DNA from: Streptomyces xanthophaeus
Lineage (GTDB): Bacteria; Actinomycetota; Actinomycetes; Streptomycetales; Streptomycetaceae
Direction of reading: 5' to 3'
NCBI RefSeq assembly: GCF_000725805.1
Contig: NZ_KL647136.1
Location: 1 to 18,667 of the forward strand
Length of the DNA: 18,667 bases
Position 1 is the first letter of the stretch; every line of letters starts with the position of its first letter. Below are positions 12,294 to 18,667 of this stretch, piece by piece. The notes beneath the pieces were generated by a model, which searched no databases, was not told the DNA's origin, and saw only the letters and a program-made list of their open reading frames with translations. The translations under genes and the position numbers were made by a program.

Positions 12294-13711
12294 AGGAGAT
12301 GGAGCCCTACGAGCTGACCCTGGCCGAGGCGTCCGCCGCCCTGGAGCAGGGGCACCTGTCGCCGGTGGAGCTGACCGATTCGGTGCTGGCGCGCATCGAA
12401 GCCGTCGACCCGGAGGTCAACGCCTATGTCACCGTGGTCGCCGAGGCCGCACGGGTCCAGGCCGCCGAAGCGGCCCGGGAGATCCTCTCCGGCCGCCGCC
12501 GGGGCCCGTTGCACGGCATCCCCATGGCGCTGAAGGACCTCATCGACACCGCCGGCGTGGCGACCACGTCCAGCTCCGCGGTCCGCGCCGGCCGGGTGCC
12601 CGCCCGGGACAGTGCCGTGGCGGCCCGGCTGAAGGGGGCCGGCGCAGTCCTCGTGGGCAAGGCCCACACCCATGAGTTCGCCTACGGCCTCACCACCCCG
12701 CAGACGCGGAACCCCTGGAACCTGGACCACGTACCCGGAGGCTCCAGCGGAGGCTCGGCCGCCGCTGTGGCGGCGGGGGCGGTGACCTTCGCGCTGGGCA
12801 CGGACACCGGCGGCTCCATCCGGGTCCCCGCCGCGCTGACCGGCGTGGTCGGCCTCAAGCCCACCTACGGACTGGTGCCCGGCCAGGGGATCGCCTCCCT
12901 GTCCTGGTCCCTGGACCACGTCGGCCCCCTCACCCGGACCGTACGGGACGCCGGTCTGGTCCTGGACGCCCTCGTGGGGCACCACCCCGGCGACCCGGCC
13001 GGCCTCGACCGCCGCTACGAGGCCCACGTATCGCGCGGGGATGCGGTACTCGAGGGCGTGCGCGTCGGCGTCCCCGTCAACCACTACTTCGACCACGTGG
13101 ACCCGCAGGTGGAAGCGGCGGTCCGCAAGGCCCTCCAAGGCCTGGCGGACCTCGGCGCCCGCCTGGTGGACGTGGAGATCCCGATGAGCGCGTACATCCA
13201 GGCCACCCAGTGGGGGCTGATGGTCCCGGAGGCCACCTCCTACCACGAACAGCACCTGCACACCACGCCCGAGCTGTACGGCCCGGACGTGCGCGTCCTC
13301 CTGGAAGCGGGAGCGCTGGTCCCCGCCACGGACTACCTGCGCGCCCAGCGCACCCGCACCCTCATGCGCGAGGCGTGGAACGGCCTGCTGCGAGAGGTCG
13401 ACGTCATCGCCGCCCCCACCGTCCCGGCCACCGCGGCCAGGGCCGGGCAGGAAAGCTTCCGATGGGCCGACGGGACCGTCGAGTCGGTCTCCGACGCGTA
13501 CGTCCGCCTCGCAGCCCCCGCCAACATCACCGGCCTGCCCGCACTGTCCGTACCGGCCGGCTTCGACACCGCCGGCCTGCCCATGGGCCTGCAGCTGATG
13601 GGCCGCCCGCTGGACGAGGCCACGGTCCTGCGCGTCGGCGAGGCCTACGAGCTGCTGCGCGGCCCCGCCCCGCTCGCTGCCGTCACTCCTGAAGCGAATA
13701 TTCAGCGTTAA
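12290..13711 (+). CDS. Amidase-signature family hydrolase
   Basis: A 473-residue enzyme of the amidase-signature superfamily, which hydrolyses amide bonds through a Ser-cisSer-Lys triad. The Lys is in HGIPMALKDLIDT (K82), the cis-Ser in PGGSSGGSAAAV (S152) and the nucleophile in GTDTGGSIRVPA (S176). The spacing of 24 between the two serines fits characterised members. The C-terminal ANITGLPALSVPAGF is also typical. The length matches AtzE and GatA-like enzymes; with an AtzG-like small gene directly upstream, AtzE-like is more likely than tRNA amidotransferase, and no gatB is present. The start is GTG 12290 (overlapping the previous stop) or ATG 12299. The substrate is unknown. The tetR gene follows after 10 bases. 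Confidence 0.92.
   Translation: MKEMEPYELTLAEASAALEQGHLSPVELTDSVLARIEAVDPEVNAYVTVVAEAARVQAAEAAREILSGRRRGPLHGIPMALKDLIDTAGVATTSSSAVRAGRVPARDSAVAARLKGAGAVLVGKAHTHEFAYGLTTPQTRNPWNLDHVPGGSSGGSAAAVAAGAVTFALGTDTGGSIRVPAALTGVVGLKPTYGLVPGQGIASLSWSLDHVGPLTRTVRDAGLVLDALVGHHPGDPAGLDRRYEAHVSRGDAVLEGVRVGVPVNHYFDHVDPQVEAAVRKALQGLADLGARLVDVEIPMSAYIQATQWGLMVPEATSYHEQHLHTTPELYGPDVRVLLEAGALVPATDYLRAQRTRTLMREAWNGLLREVDVIAAPTVPATAARAGQESFRWADGTVESVSDAYVRLAAPANITGLPALSVPAGFDTAGLPMGLQLMGRPLDEATVLRVGEAYELLRGPAPLAAVTPEANIQR
13690..13710. promoter_or_regulatory. Operator O5 before tetR, TGAAGC-N9-GCGTTA
   Basis: The right arm (13705-13710) matches the consensus exactly and the left arm (13690-13695) at four of six positions, with the same 9-base spacer. 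It covers the last codons of the amidase gene and ends 11 bases before the tetR start. It could give separate feedback control of tetR, either on an internal promoter or as a transcriptional roadblock. Confidence 0.6.
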
Positions 13712-13721
13712 GGTGACCGGC

Positions 13722-14297
13722 ATGAGCCCACAGCCCAAACCCCGCCCGGGAGGTCGTAGCGCCCGCGTCCAGCAGTCGGTCCACGAGGCCGTACGCACGC
13801 TGGAATCCGAAGTCGGGCGGGCAGCGCTGACGGTGCCTCTCGTCGCCAAGCGGGCCGGGGTGACGCCCTCGACGATCTACCGCCGGTGGGGCGACATGAC
13901 GGAACTCCTCTCCGACGTCGCCGTGGAGCGACTCCGCCCCGAGGCACCCCCCGCCGACCGGGGAAGCCTGCGCGCCGACCTGGAGGCCTGGGCCGTGCAG
14001 TTCCTGGAGGAGATGTCCTCGACGGCCGGCCGGGACTACATCCGTGACGCACTCGGCGGAGATCCGGACAGCAGCAATGCGGGCCAGTGCTCCGCCTACG
14101 CCGTCGAGCAGGTGGAGATCGTCCTCGCCCGCGCGGTCGCGCGGGGAGAGCAGGCGCCGGCCGTCGACGTGGTCATGGACCACGTGGTCGCGCCGATGAT
14201 GTACCGCATCCTCTTCCGCCCGGGCCCCCTCCTGGACGCCGACTACGCCCGCGCCCTGGTGGATGCGGCGTTGACCCGTCTGATGCCGCGGCGCTGA
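13722..14297 (+). CDS. TetR/AcrR-family transcriptional regulator
   Basis: A 191-residue DNA-binding protein. The N-terminal helix is RSARVQQSVHEAVRTLE, and the helix-turn-helix at about residues 38-58 reads LTVPLVAKRAGVTPSTIYRR, followed by WGDMTELL, a classic TetR pattern. The C-terminal ligand/dimerisation domain (LRADLEAWAVQFLEEM, then the dimer helices AVDVVMDHVVAPMMYRILFR) resembles the TetR_C_11 group. ATG 13722 has AAGG eight bases upstream; GTG 13713 is an alternative. It is the third gene of the AtzG-like/amidase operon and very probably the repressor that binds the five TAACGC-N9-GCGTTA sites. The inducer may be a substrate or product of the amidase or the MBL hydrolase. Confidence 0.9.
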   Translation: MSPQPKPRPGGRSARVQQSVHEAVRTLESEVGRAALTVPLVAKRAGVTPSTIYRRWGDMTELLSDVAVERLRPEAPPADRGSLRADLEAWAVQFLEEMSSTAGRDYIRDALGGDPDSSNAGQCSAYAVEQVEIVLARAVARGEQAPAVDVVMDHVVAPMMYRILFRPGPLLDADYARALVDAALTRLMPRR

Positions 14298-14359
14298 CGC
14301 CCGCATGCCGTCCCGAGGGCCGTCCCCCCCCCGTCAGGGGTGCCTGTTACGGTCCGGCC

Positions 14360-15901
14360 ATGACTTGTCCGGACCCCGTGCTCACGCTCCTTCGCCGCCG
14401 TCCTGATCTGGTGCGGCTGGCCGCGGGATCCTTCGGCTTCGACACCGGCCGGGCAGAGCACGTCGAAGAGGTCCGTCTGGCGAGCGGAGCGCCGCTCATG
14501 GCCGTGGCGGGTGACGACACGGGCGGAACGTACTTCACGTGCGCCGACGGGGCCGTGCTGTACGCAAGTTCCGAGGGTGGCGCGGGGCTCATCGGCAGCA
14601 GCACGCAGGAGGCGCTGGAGATCCTCATCGGACTGCCGGGCTGGCGCGACTGCACCGATCTCGACCTCACGGCGGACGACGAGGCGCTGCACGAGGCCTT
14701 CACCCGGACCGAGGGCGAGATCCGGAGCTCCTACGCCCCCGATCTGGACGCTGACCGCAGCACGCTCCTCAGCGGCCTGGGCCTGCGCCGGCTCCCGAGG
14801 CGCGAGCTGTTGCAGCGCCTCCAGGAGTGTCTGCTGCGCACCGAGCCCGAGTTCCTCCTGGTCAACGCGGACGAGGGCTGCGCCTACGACCTGCTGGACC
14901 GCCTCCGGCGCCCTCCGCTCTGGCGGGCGGTCCTCGCCCCCGGCCGGGCGGACCTGGCCCTGATGCGGACCGGCCGCAGCCGCTGGGACGAGATCGCGGA
15001 CGATCCCGTACGGCGGCCGGCCGTCCTGCGCGCGGCCCAGTACGAACGGCAGCCGCAGGACCTGCCGCTCCTGCGCAGCCTCCTGGAGCACGAGGCTGCC
15101 TCGTGCGGCGCCAGCGAGGAACTCCGCATCGCGGCCGTCCTGATCGGCCTGCACGGCGCGCCGGAGGACCACACCCTGCTGCGGTCCGTCCGGCAGTCCG
15201 ACCCCGACATGCATTTCCTGCTCAGCGGTTTCCCCGAGTCCCCAGGAGCACTCACCCGATGGGCGGCCGACTTCGACGAGTCGAACTACGGCCAGGACCC
15301 GCACGACGTGTACGACCTCACCTGGACCGAGCTGGCCCGCCGCCAGGGACAGACCGAACTGGCCCGCGCCGCCCTCATCCGCATCCTCGACGACACGGGC
15401 CCACGTGATGCGGCCCTGCTGGCTTCCCTGTCCCACCAGTTCGCAGCCCTCGGCGACCTCGGGCAGGCCATCCGGGCGCGCCGCCTCCACGTTTCCCTGC
15501 AGGACGACTCCGGTGAGCGCGGCACGGCCCTCGCCCACCTCGCCTCGCTGCAACGCCGTGCGGGCGACGTCGAGGCGGCCTGGCAGAGCCTTCGGCGAGC
15601 GGTCACCGCACTCGACGGCCCGCCGCCGCCCGAGCCCACCGAACAACTGGCCCTCTTTTGCGATCGACCGCAACAGCCCTGCCCGTCCATCTCTTGGCGG
15701 CAGCTCGGACAGGGCACGCAGATCGCTGAGCAACACTTCCTCATCGCACAGGCCGCCGCACCGCTCGGCCTGCACGAGGTGGCCCGGGCCGCCCTCCACG
15801 AGGGGCGGGCCCTGCTCGACGGCTGCCCCCACCCGAGCGCCGCCCTGCGCGCGGCCGCGCGCGCTGCGGAGGCCGCACACGAACGCGTGGCACCCGGATG
15901 A
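14360..15901 (+). CDS. SUKH-like N-terminal domain with helical-repeat (TPR-like) C-terminus
   Basis: A 513-residue soluble protein. The first ~100 residues contain strands and a GGTYFTCADGAVLYASSEGG segment followed by a helix (STQEALEILIGLPGW) that resembles SUKH (SMI1/KNR4) domains, which are known as toxin-immunity modules. The middle (~130-300) is helical and unrecognised. The C-terminal ~180 residues show TPR-like helix pairs (GQTELARAALIRILDDTG, FAALGDLGQAIRARRLH, LASLQRRAGDVEAAWQSLRR). The start at 14360 is chosen because the frame upstream overlaps tetR; no Shine-Dalgarno sequence is visible and TGTTAC lies 12 bases upstream, so a leaderless transcript is possible. No toxin gene is next to it. 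The SUKH assignment is tentative. Confidence 0.65.
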   Translation: MTCPDPVLTLLRRRPDLVRLAAGSFGFDTGRAEHVEEVRLASGAPLMAVAGDDTGGTYFTCADGAVLYASSEGGAGLIGSSTQEALEILIGLPGWRDCTDLDLTADDEALHEAFTRTEGEIRSSYAPDLDADRSTLLSGLGLRRLPRRELLQRLQECLLRTEPEFLLVNADEGCAYDLLDRLRRPPLWRAVLAPGRADLALMRTGRSRWDEIADDPVRRPAVLRAAQYERQPQDLPLLRSLLEHEAASCGASEELRIAAVLIGLHGAPEDHTLLRSVRQSDPDMHFLLSGFPESPGALTRWAADFDESNYGQDPHDVYDLTWTELARRQGQTELARAALIRILDDTGPRDAALLASLSHQFAALGDLGQAIRARRLHVSLQDDSGERGTALAHLASLQRRAGDVEAAWQSLRRAVTALDGPPPPEPTEQLALFCDRPQQPCPSISWRQLGQGTQIAEQHFLIAQAAAPLGLHEVARAALHEGRALLDGCPHPSAALRAAARAAEAAHERVAPG

Positions 15902-15911
15902 CGCGAGCCGC

Positions 15912-16997
15912 TCAGCGCAGTACGGCCGCCAGCAGATCGGTGCCCAGAGCCGTCAGGTCCGGCAGGTTGAGGGCGTAACGGACGTAACGCCCCTGCCGCC
16001 GGGCCGTGACCAGATCCGCGCGGCGCAGCACGGCGAGGTGGCGGGAGACCTCCGGGGAGGAGAGTTCCCAGGCGTGGGCCAGCTCGCCGGTGGTGTGCGG
16101 GCCGCGGGCCAGGGTGCGCAGCAGCCGCAGCCGTACCGGATGGGCGAGCGCCTCCAGCCGTAGCGTGACCGTTTCCAGCGGTACCGGCTCCGAAGGACCC
16201 GGCTCGGCCACGGGGTACTGCACCACGGGCCGCCACCCCGGAGCGTGGACCACCGCCAGGTGCGGACGGCCGAAGACGCTGGGGATGAAGGTGACCCCCG
16301 CGCCTTCGGCGGAGGTCGACTTGTCCTGCAGCTTGTCCACGACGATGCAGTCGCCGTCCGGTGAAAGGGTGACCGCACCGGAGACCGAGGCGAGGGCCGC
16401 CCCGAGGCCCTGGCGCTTCAGCAGGTCGTTCTTCAGGCGCAGGTCGGTGGCGAGCCGTACGGCGACCTCCGCCCAGGCGGCGTCGAAGAATGCCTCGCCG
16501 CACTGTTCGAGGGTCTGGCGCACCCGCGCCCGTACGCTGGCCGGGTCCGCGAGCAGTCGTTCCGCGAAGGCCTCTTGGCGCGCACCGCGGGCCTGCGCCA
16601 GGTTCAGGGCCCGCTCGCGCGCAGTCGCGTCGGTGAGGGGAGAGGGCGCGGAGAAGGGGACCTGGTGGCTGCCGCACGTGGAAACGAGCGCGGCGGTCAC
16701 GTACGTCGCGTCGTCGAGCCGGTCCACGTCGTCCAACTCCTCGGCGAGGGTCCGCCGGGGCCGCGCGGGGATCAGGAAGTCGGCCTGTGAGGAACGCCAG
16801 AGGAACTCCGACTCCCGCAACCGCTCGGCCAGTTCCGGCGGCAGCCCGGCCCACACCTTCCCGGCCCAGCCGGCGAGCTGGGGGTGATGCCCGGGCTCGG
16901 CCAGCACGTGCAGCATCGCCGTCAGTTCGGCCAGTGGGGAAGCGGCGAACCGCAGTCGCTCGGACGGCAGTCCGCTGATGTCGATCCTCAACGTCAC
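15912..16997 (-). CDS. DUF5937 / ArsR-type winged-helix transcriptional regulator
   Basis: A 361-residue regulator. The N-terminal ~250 residues match the DUF5937 type (LRFAASPLAELTAMLHVLAE and HHPQLAGWAGKVWAGLP, then a long helical region), probably a sensing domain. The C-terminal ~85 residues are an ArsR-like winged helix (LEALAHPVRLRLLRTLARGP, TTGELAHAWELSSPEVSRHL, ADLVTARRQGRYVRYALN). No metal-binding Cys motif is visible, so it is not an obvious metal sensor. The GTG start at 16997 fits the conserved N-terminus ISGLPSERLRF, although the purine-rich GATGAGG is only one or two bases away, so the transcript may be leaderless. It is divergent from the MFS exporter gene, which it probably controls. 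Confidence 0.88.
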   Translation of the reverse strand: MTLRIDISGLPSERLRFAASPLAELTAMLHVLAEPGHHPQLAGWAGKVWAGLPPELAERLRESEFLWRSSQADFLIPARPRRTLAEELDDVDRLDDATYVTAALVSTCGSHQVPFSAPSPLTDATARERALNLAQARGARQEAFAERLLADPASVRARVRQTLEQCGEAFFDAAWAEVAVRLATDLRLKNDLLKRQGLGAALASVSGAVTLSPDGDCIVVDKLQDKSTSAEGAGVTFIPSVFGRPHLAVVHAPGWRPVVQYPVAEPGPSEPVPLETVTLRLEALAHPVRLRLLRTLARGPHTTGELAHAWELSSPEVSRHLAVLRRADLVTARRQGRYVRYALNLPDLTALGTDLLAAVLR

Positions 16998-17010
16998 CCC
17001 TCATCATCAC

Positions 17011-17024
17011 CGACCGCGCGGTCG
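17011..17024. promoter_or_regulatory. Perfect 14-bp palindrome upstream of the DUF5937/ArsR gene
   Basis: CGACCGCGCGGTCG is fully self-complementary. It lies 14 bases from the regulator start, within the 98-base divergent intergenic region. It is a candidate operator half of the regulator; the GC-rich background makes chance occurrence possible. Confidence 0.4.
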
Positions 17025-17025
17025 G

Positions 17026-17066
17026 CGACGGCGTCGATTGACGACCTCCGTCAACCGACGTCGCCG
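17026..17066. promoter_or_regulatory. Long interrupted inverted repeat between ArsR-type and MFS genes
   Basis: The core arms GTCGATTGAC (17033-17042) and GTCAACCGAC (17050-17059) are complementary at nine of ten positions around a 7-base spacer, and pairing extends outward with two mismatches to 17026 and 17066. The size and position between divergent genes fit an ArsR-type dimer operator covering both promoters. Confidence 0.6.
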
Positions 17067-17095
17067 TTCAGGCGGCCGAACGCACCGTTGGCGCC

Positions 17096-18358
17096 ATGCC
17101 AAGCACCCTCAAGATCCGGCCCCGCGCCCTCGTCCGAGCGTCCGGAGGCCCCCGCTACGCCGTCGCCCTGGCCGTGGACGCGCTCGGCACCGGGCTGCTG
17201 CGGCCCTTCCTGCTGCTCTACGGGGTGCTGGTGCTGAAGCTGTCCGCACCGGCGGCCGGCATCGCCATGACGGCCGGCATCGTCGTGGGTCTGGTGTGCA
17301 TGCCCGCGGTGGGCCGATGGCTCGACCGTGGCGCACGCAGTACCGTCGTGGCGGCTTCGATGCTGGTGCGGGTGCTGGGTGTGGCGCTGCTGCTGGCCAC
17401 CCCGGCGGGGCACGTCTGGCTGTTCACGGCCGCTGCGCTCTTCCTCGGCATCGGCAATCAGGCGTGGCCCGCCGCCCATGCCGCCCTCGTGGCCACGGTC
17501 GCCCACGGCCGGGAGCGGGACACCGCCCTGGCGGCGGGCCGCGCCCTGCGCAACGCCGGCATGGGAGTGGGCGCGCTCCTCGCCACCGCCTGCCTGGCGG
17601 GCGGTGCGACCGCATTGCAGGCGCTGGCAGCCGTCACCGGGCTCGCCTATCTCACTGCTGCGGCCTTGGCGTGGTCGGTCCGGCTGCGCGCGCAGCCGGC
17701 CGCTGCCCCGGCCGAGGGTGGGGACGGAAACGGCGGGGACGTACCCCGGATGCGGTCCCTGCTGGCGGCGAACGTGCTCTACGCCTTCTGCCTCAACGTC
17801 CCCGAGATCGCGCTGCCCCTGGTCCTGGTGACACAGCTGCACGCGTCCCCGGTGTGGTCGGCGGCCATCTTCGTCGCCAACACGGTGCTGGTGGTCACCC
17901 TGCAGGTCCCGGTGACGCTCCTGATGGCCCGCTTTCCGCGGCGGACCGTGCTGGCTCTCGCCGGGGTGCTGCTCAGCGTGTCCTACCTGGGCTTCCTCGT
18001 GGCCACCTCGCTGGGCGACGGCTGGGGTGCCCCGGCCGTCGCCCTGGTGTCCGTGGTCTGCACGCTCGGCGAGATCGTCTATGCGGGCAGCGCCACCGCG
18101 CTCGTCACCGTGCTCGCCCCGGCCCGTGTCCTGGGTCGTACGCTCGCCCGCTTCGAGCTCTCCACGGGCTTCGGCCTCGCCGTTTCCCCGGCGGTCATCA
18201 CCGCTCTCGCACCGCACGGCCCGACCGCCCTCTGGGGCAGCCTCGCCGCAGCGACGCTCCTCTCCGCCTCCGCTGTGGCCGTGGAGAAGGACGTGCGGCC
18301 CTCGAAGCCGTGCTGCGGGACGCATGGAAGCCAGCCCTCGATCTGCTCATTTGGTTAG
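17096..18358 (+). CDS. MFS-family transporter
   Basis: A 420-residue integral membrane protein with the major facilitator pattern: about 12 hydrophobic helices in two halves separated by a hydrophilic loop (PAAAPAEGGDGNGGDVPRMR, ~residues 203-222). The loop after helix 2 carries AVGRWLDRGARS, equivalent to the conserved G-x-L-a-D-r-x-G-r-k motif of exporters. Helix 5 contains a G-rich stretch (AGRALRNAGMGVGALLA), similar to antiporter motif C. The substrate is unknown; a drug or metabolite exporter is likely. The ATG at 17096 has no evident ribosome binding site. The final ~20 residues (PSKPCCGTHGSQPSICSFG) are Cys-rich and do not look like a normal MFS tail. It is divergent from the DUF5937/ArsR regulator. 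Confidence 0.9.
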   Translation: MPSTLKIRPRALVRASGGPRYAVALAVDALGTGLLRPFLLLYGVLVLKLSAPAAGIAMTAGIVVGLVCMPAVGRWLDRGARSTVVAASMLVRVLGVALLLATPAGHVWLFTAAALFLGIGNQAWPAAHAALVATVAHGRERDTALAAGRALRNAGMGVGALLATACLAGGATALQALAAVTGLAYLTAAALAWSVRLRAQPAAAPAEGGDGNGGDVPRMRSLLAANVLYAFCLNVPEIALPLVLVTQLHASPVWSAAIFVANTVLVVTLQVPVTLLMARFPRRTVLALAGVLLSVSYLGFLVATSLGDGWGAPAVALVSVVCTLGEIVYAGSATALVTVLAPARVLGRTLARFELSTGFGLAVSPAVITALAPHGPTALWGSLAAATLLSASAVAVEKDVRPSKPCCGTHGSQPSICSFG

Positions 18359-18667
18359 ATTCCAAGGCGATTCGGACACTCGATCGGGCCTCTTGAAGGT
18401 GAGCGAGCGATGACACTCGGTGAGATCCGGGCCCCTCGGAGGTGAGGCGCCCCATAGGGCCCACGTCACATACGAACCGGGCTAGTAGCGTGTGAAGACC
18501 CGATACCGCCCCCTCGAACCGGCTCCCACCTGCACCGACCCCGCCAGACTGCGCAAGCGTCCTTGGGTCCCCGTCTGCGAGGGCCTGTAGTAGGAGGCGT
18601 CGTTGCCAGGGGGTCGGGGCGTCTGTAGAACTGGATGAGTCGCAGGGCGGCCCGGGTACTTCACCGG
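18359..18667. other. Right-edge region without a confident gene
   Basis: About 300 bases. A minus-strand frame open to the window edge ends with TAG at 18482 and reads NDASYYRPSQTGTQGRLRSL and then GSRGRYRVFTRY; it could be the C-terminus of a gene outside the window, but its third-position bias is weak. A GGGCCC-bounded segment at 18437-18462 could fold but is not a convincing terminator. I see no RNA gene. Confidence 0.3.

Noticed and set aside
12290..13711. GatA of the Glu-tRNA(Gln) amidotransferase
   Set aside because: No gatB, a non-GatC-type small partner with an AtzG-like end, and a dedicated tetR in the operon argue against a housekeeping role.
12266..13849. 527-codon minus-strand frame over the amidase gene
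   Set aside because: Antisense to a clear amidase with intact catalytic motifs; its translation is Gly/Arg/Asp/His-rich with no recognisable domain.
14087..14359. Upstream extension of the SUKH-like frame into tetR
   Set aside because: Overlaps the TetR C-terminal domain in another frame and is Arg/Gly-rich without homology; ATG 14360 is a natural start.
14243..15880. 545-codon minus-strand frame opposite the SUKH-like gene
   Set aside because: Low-complexity Gly/Glu/Arg translation; the plus frame has folded-protein features and a plausible start.

Overview
The DNA is very GC-rich. Its real reading frames end almost every codon in G or C, GTG starts are common, and many genes have short purine-rich ribosome binding sites. 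Together with the gene families present (DUF6479, DUF3618, HicB-type ribbon-helix-helix protein with DUF4097, small hydrophobic membrane proteins), this points to an actinobacterial chromosome, most likely Streptomyces or a close relative. I see no tRNA, rRNA, insertion sequence, phage integration gene or CRISPR array.

Layout. (1) 1-2189, minus strand: an operon-like row of a ribbon-helix-helix (HicB-type) protein, a DUF4097 beta-repeat protein and a drug-exporter-type ABC ATPase that runs off the left edge. The upstream region of the first gene carries a striking array of TGGCGCCA-like sites phased at 10-11 bp plus a perfect 26-bp palindrome, which looks like an autoregulatory operator. (2) 2190-8400: small stress-type and membrane-type genes: PRC-barrel protein, 53-residue hydrophobic protein, DUF6479 protein and flavodoxin-like protein on the minus strand; CorA-type transporter, YihY/BrkB membrane protein, holin-like DUF1469 protein, DUF3618 protein and a disordered hydrophilic protein on the plus strand. 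Two near-perfect terminator hairpins lie here. (3) 8457-10872: a SRPBCC protein overlapping a CrtI/PYROXD2-type FAD oxidoreductase, followed by a terminator and a small CxxC protein that starts with GTG.

(4) 10783-14297 is the most interesting block. A metallo-beta-lactamase-fold hydrolase is divergent from a three-gene operon: a 65-residue AtzG/DUF4089-like protein, an amidase-signature hydrolase and a TetR-family regulator. Five copies of one operator, TAACGC-N9-GCGTTA, occur: two at the hydrolase promoter, two at the operon promoter and one directly before tetR. The -35 element of each predicted promoter lies in an operator arm. This reads as a self-contained, autoregulated two-enzyme hydrolytic module whose substrate and inducer are unknown.

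(5) 14360-18358: a SUKH-like protein with a helical-repeat C-terminus, then a DUF5937/ArsR-type regulator divergent from an MFS exporter, with two inverted repeats between them. The last ~300 bases hold no confident gene.
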